A program made the translations under genes and the position numbers. Positions 62,727 through 64,000 of a DNA stretch of 64,000 bases are shown in pieces (within the stretch, counting starts at the first letter, position 1; every line of letters begins with the position of its first letter). The stretch comes from Natrinema saccharevitans (GTDB taxonomy: Archaea > Halobacteriota > Halobacteria > Halobacteriales > Natrialbaceae), in the NCBI RefSeq assembly GCF_001953745.1, contig NZ_LWLN01000001.1, positions 1 to 64,000 on the forward strand. The letters are read 5' to 3'. Below the pieces are notes generated by a model that was given only the letters and a program-made list of their open reading frames with translations, was not told the DNA's origin and searched no databases.

Positions 62727-63476
62727 ATGACTACCGAACAGTTCACTACCACACAGAAACTCGTCGCGGAGTTTTTCGGGTCCGCAACGCTCGTCTTCGT
62801 CCTCGTTTCGTCGGGACTGCTCGCCGATGGGGTTCTCGGTGCGAGTCCGAGCATCGGCGTCCTTTTCATCGGATTGGCGACGGCCGGCTGGCTGTTCGTA
62901 ATCGTGCAGATGCTCGGCCCGATCAGTGGCGCCCACGTGAATCCCGCTGTCACTATCGCACTGGTCGTGACCGGCGATACGGATATGAGGACCGCACGTC
63001 AGTACATTCCCGTTCAGTTCGCCGGCGGCATCCTCGGCGTCGCTCTGGCGGGACTCACCTTCGTGAGTACGATCGGGTGGGAGGTGTTCGCCGTCTCCGC
63101 CGTCGAACGACCCGCATCTACCTGGCTGGCCGAGTTCCTCGGAACGATGCTGCTCGCGTCGGCCGTCATCTCGCTGCTCCGTCAGGACAGCGAGTGGATC
63201 GGTCTCGCAGTGGGCTTTACCGTCGGCATGGGAATCATCGGAACCGCCTCGACGGCGTTTTTCAACCCGCAGGTGGCGCTCGCTCGAGTCTTCACCTCCG
63301 GGATCGCCGGTATCCAACCGTTCGACGCCGTCATGTTCATCGTCGCCTCGACGCTCGGGGGCGTCGCAGCCGGTCTCATGTGGCGGTATCTCTGGCCGCG
63401 ACCGACGCCGATCGACGAAGGCGAGCCGAAATCCGACGACGATTCCGTCCTCGAGGAACTGGTTATCGAGTCGTGA
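62727..63476 (+). CDS. MIP/aquaporin-family channel
   Basis: A 249-aa six-TM channel. The first NPA loop is GPISGAHVNPAVTIAL (about residue 70). The second is STAFFNPQVALARVF (about 180), with NPQ replacing the usual NPA. The arginine of the ar/R selectivity filter is present just after it (ALARVF). ATG 62727 (MTTEQFTTTQ) is preferred; a TTG two codons upstream is possible. MIP channels pass water or small solutes such as glycerol or arsenite; the pore preference is not readable here. Confidence 0.88.
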   Translation: MTTEQFTTTQKLVAEFFGSATLVFVLVSSGLLADGVLGASPSIGVLFIGLATAGWLFVIVQMLGPISGAHVNPAVTIALVVTGDTDMRTARQYIPVQFAGGILGVALAGLTFVSTIGWEVFAVSAVERPASTWLAEFLGTMLLASAVISLLRQDSEWIGLAVGFTVGMGIIGTASTAFFNPQVALARVFTSGIAGIQPFDAVMFIVASTLGGVAAGLMWRYLWPRPTPIDEGEPKSDDDSVLEELVIES

Positions 63477-63673
63477 CATTCCCCCGCGCCTGAAGTCGCG
63501 GGAAGCGACGACGTGGACCTTCAGATTGCGCGTTTCCTTGGGGCTCAAGTACGCTTTCGCGTGATCCTTCGACGGATCTCGACGAGGGTTGGCCACCAGC
63601 GCTCGGCGTCCATCGATCGTCCCGTACACGTCGCGACCAAAACGGTGTGTGTTCGCTCGCCGAGCCGCCCCCG
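63477..63673 (-). mobile_element. Probable right-end remnant of an IS200/IS605-type (TnpB) element
   Basis: The 197 bp between the MIP stop and the convergent alcohol dehydrogenase stop resemble the 3' end of haloarchaeal IS1341/TnpB elements. On the minus strand it reads ...CTTCCCGCGACTTCAGGCGC GGGGG and then AATGTCA at the border with MIP: a CCCGCG/CGCGGG hairpin (63483-63488 with 63497-63502) capped by the CGACTTCAG-type loop typical of these ends. Upstream (minus) a frame DVYGTIDGRRALVANPRRDPSKDH is open but no transposase domain survives. This looks like a solo right end, the part that encodes the guide (omega) RNA in TnpB systems. Similarity is from memory, not from a search. Confidence 0.4.
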
Positions 63674-64000
63674 TCAGGGTTCCAGCACGACCGTGATACA
63701 CCCGTCTTCCTTGTCGCGAAACGTCTCGTACATCTCGGGTCCCTTCTCGAGCGGCTCCCGGTGCGTGATGACGAACGACGGATCGATCTCGCCGTCCTCG
63801 ATCTTCTCGAGGAGCGGGTCGAGATACCGCTGGACGTGCGTTTGCCCCGTATCCACGGTCAGGGCCTTGTTCATCAGCGGGCCGACGGGGACGTCGTCCG
63901 CGTGGCCGACGTAGACGCCGGGGACCGAGAGCGTCCCGCCCTTCCGGCAGCACCTGATCGCCTGCCGGAGGACGTGAGGGCGATCGGCCTCGAGGTTCAG
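63674..64000 (-). CDS. Zinc-dependent alcohol dehydrogenase, C-terminal part (truncated by window edge)
   Basis: The last 108 codons of a gene that starts beyond the right edge. [32 protein letters not shown] is the end of the NAD-binding Rossmann domain, and [66 protein letters not shown] is the catalytic-domain C-terminus. The form resembles glutathione-independent formaldehyde/zinc alcohol dehydrogenases. It converges on the MIP gene across the transposon-end remnant. The zinc-binding N-terminus is outside the window, so the substrate is open. Confidence 0.82.
   Translation of the reverse strand: MNLEADRPHVLRQAIRCCRKGGTLSVPGVYVGHADDVPVGPLMNKALTVDTGQTHVQRYLDPLLEKIEDGEIDPSFVITHREPLEKGPEMYETFRDKEDGCITVVLEP

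Overview
The window is chromosomal DNA from a halophilic archaeon (class Halobacteria). The evidence is a GC-rich sequence, strongly acidic proteins, AT-rich TATA boxes about 27 bp upstream of start codons (leaderless transcripts), an archaeal rRNA operon (16S starting ATTCCGGTTGATCC, tRNA-Ala in the spacer, 5S, then tRNA-Cys), and Halobacteria-type families throughout (aIF1, NOG1, CofE, fused CoxAC, HyuAB, DUF5809/DUF5810). The overall style suggests a Natrialbales-type haloarchaeon, but no genus can be fixed from the sequence alone.

Layout. 1-2.7 kb: 5' part of a Hel308-like helicase, a frameshifted membrane gene, a PH-domain protein and lipoyl synthase. 3.1-8.4 kb: a four-gene 2-oxoacid dehydrogenase operon (E1alpha, E1beta, E2, E3) that would use the lipoyl cofactor made by the adjacent lipA. 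8.6-9.3 kb: a winged-helix regulator with a small membrane protein. 9.3-15.8 kb: rRNA operon with at least five tandem promoter repeats, long processing stems around 16S and 23S, tRNA-Ala(TGC), tRNA-Cys(GCA), and tRNA-Lys(TTT) on the opposite strand. 15.8-21.5 kb: small conserved genes, rimI, a VapBC pair behind a palindromic operator, a NUDIX hydrolase, a rhodanese and aIF1. 21.6-26 kb: MoxR / DUF58 / transglutaminase operon. 26-33.2 kb: cold-shock protein, zinc ribbon, F420-linked pair (LLM oxidoreductase plus CofE), cupin and hydantoinase HyuBA. 33.3-43.3 kb: phosphoesterase, a NUDIX-eIF2B-like fusion, D-2-hydroxyacid dehydrogenase, a hairpin array, EngB, DUF389, NOG1, a cysteine-rich copper-type protein, HisE, a BFN nuclease and PdxT. 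43.4-45 kb: a DUF4177 protein, a membrane protein and the short SecG/Sec61-beta gene.

45.1-52.8 kb is an exopolysaccharide locus: a processive HAS/cellulose-synthase-like GT2 with a Zn-ribbon partner, divergent from a Tat-type GH26-like hydrolase, two more GT2 enzymes and an MsbA/PglK-like ABC exporter. 52.9-64 kb: thioredoxin, F420H2:NADP oxidoreductase, GDPD, a cytochrome oxidase I+III fusion preceded by a 37-codon leader ORF, a MazF-like toxin with a winged-helix partner, a Nif3-like protein, a PPOX-type protein, another GT2, a MIP channel with an NPQ motif, a probable IS200/IS605 (TnpB) end remnant, and the C-terminal part of a zinc alcohol dehydrogenase.

The most unusual items are a small gene with two in-frame TGA codons (39613-39885), the array of perfect hairpins with 3-nt loops at 36747-36896, the polysaccharide locus, the NUDIX-eIF2B fusion, and the isolated transposon-end remnant at the MIP/alcohol dehydrogenase junction. 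No complete insertion sequence, CRISPR array or provirus was seen. All family names come from reading the sequence; no database search was run.
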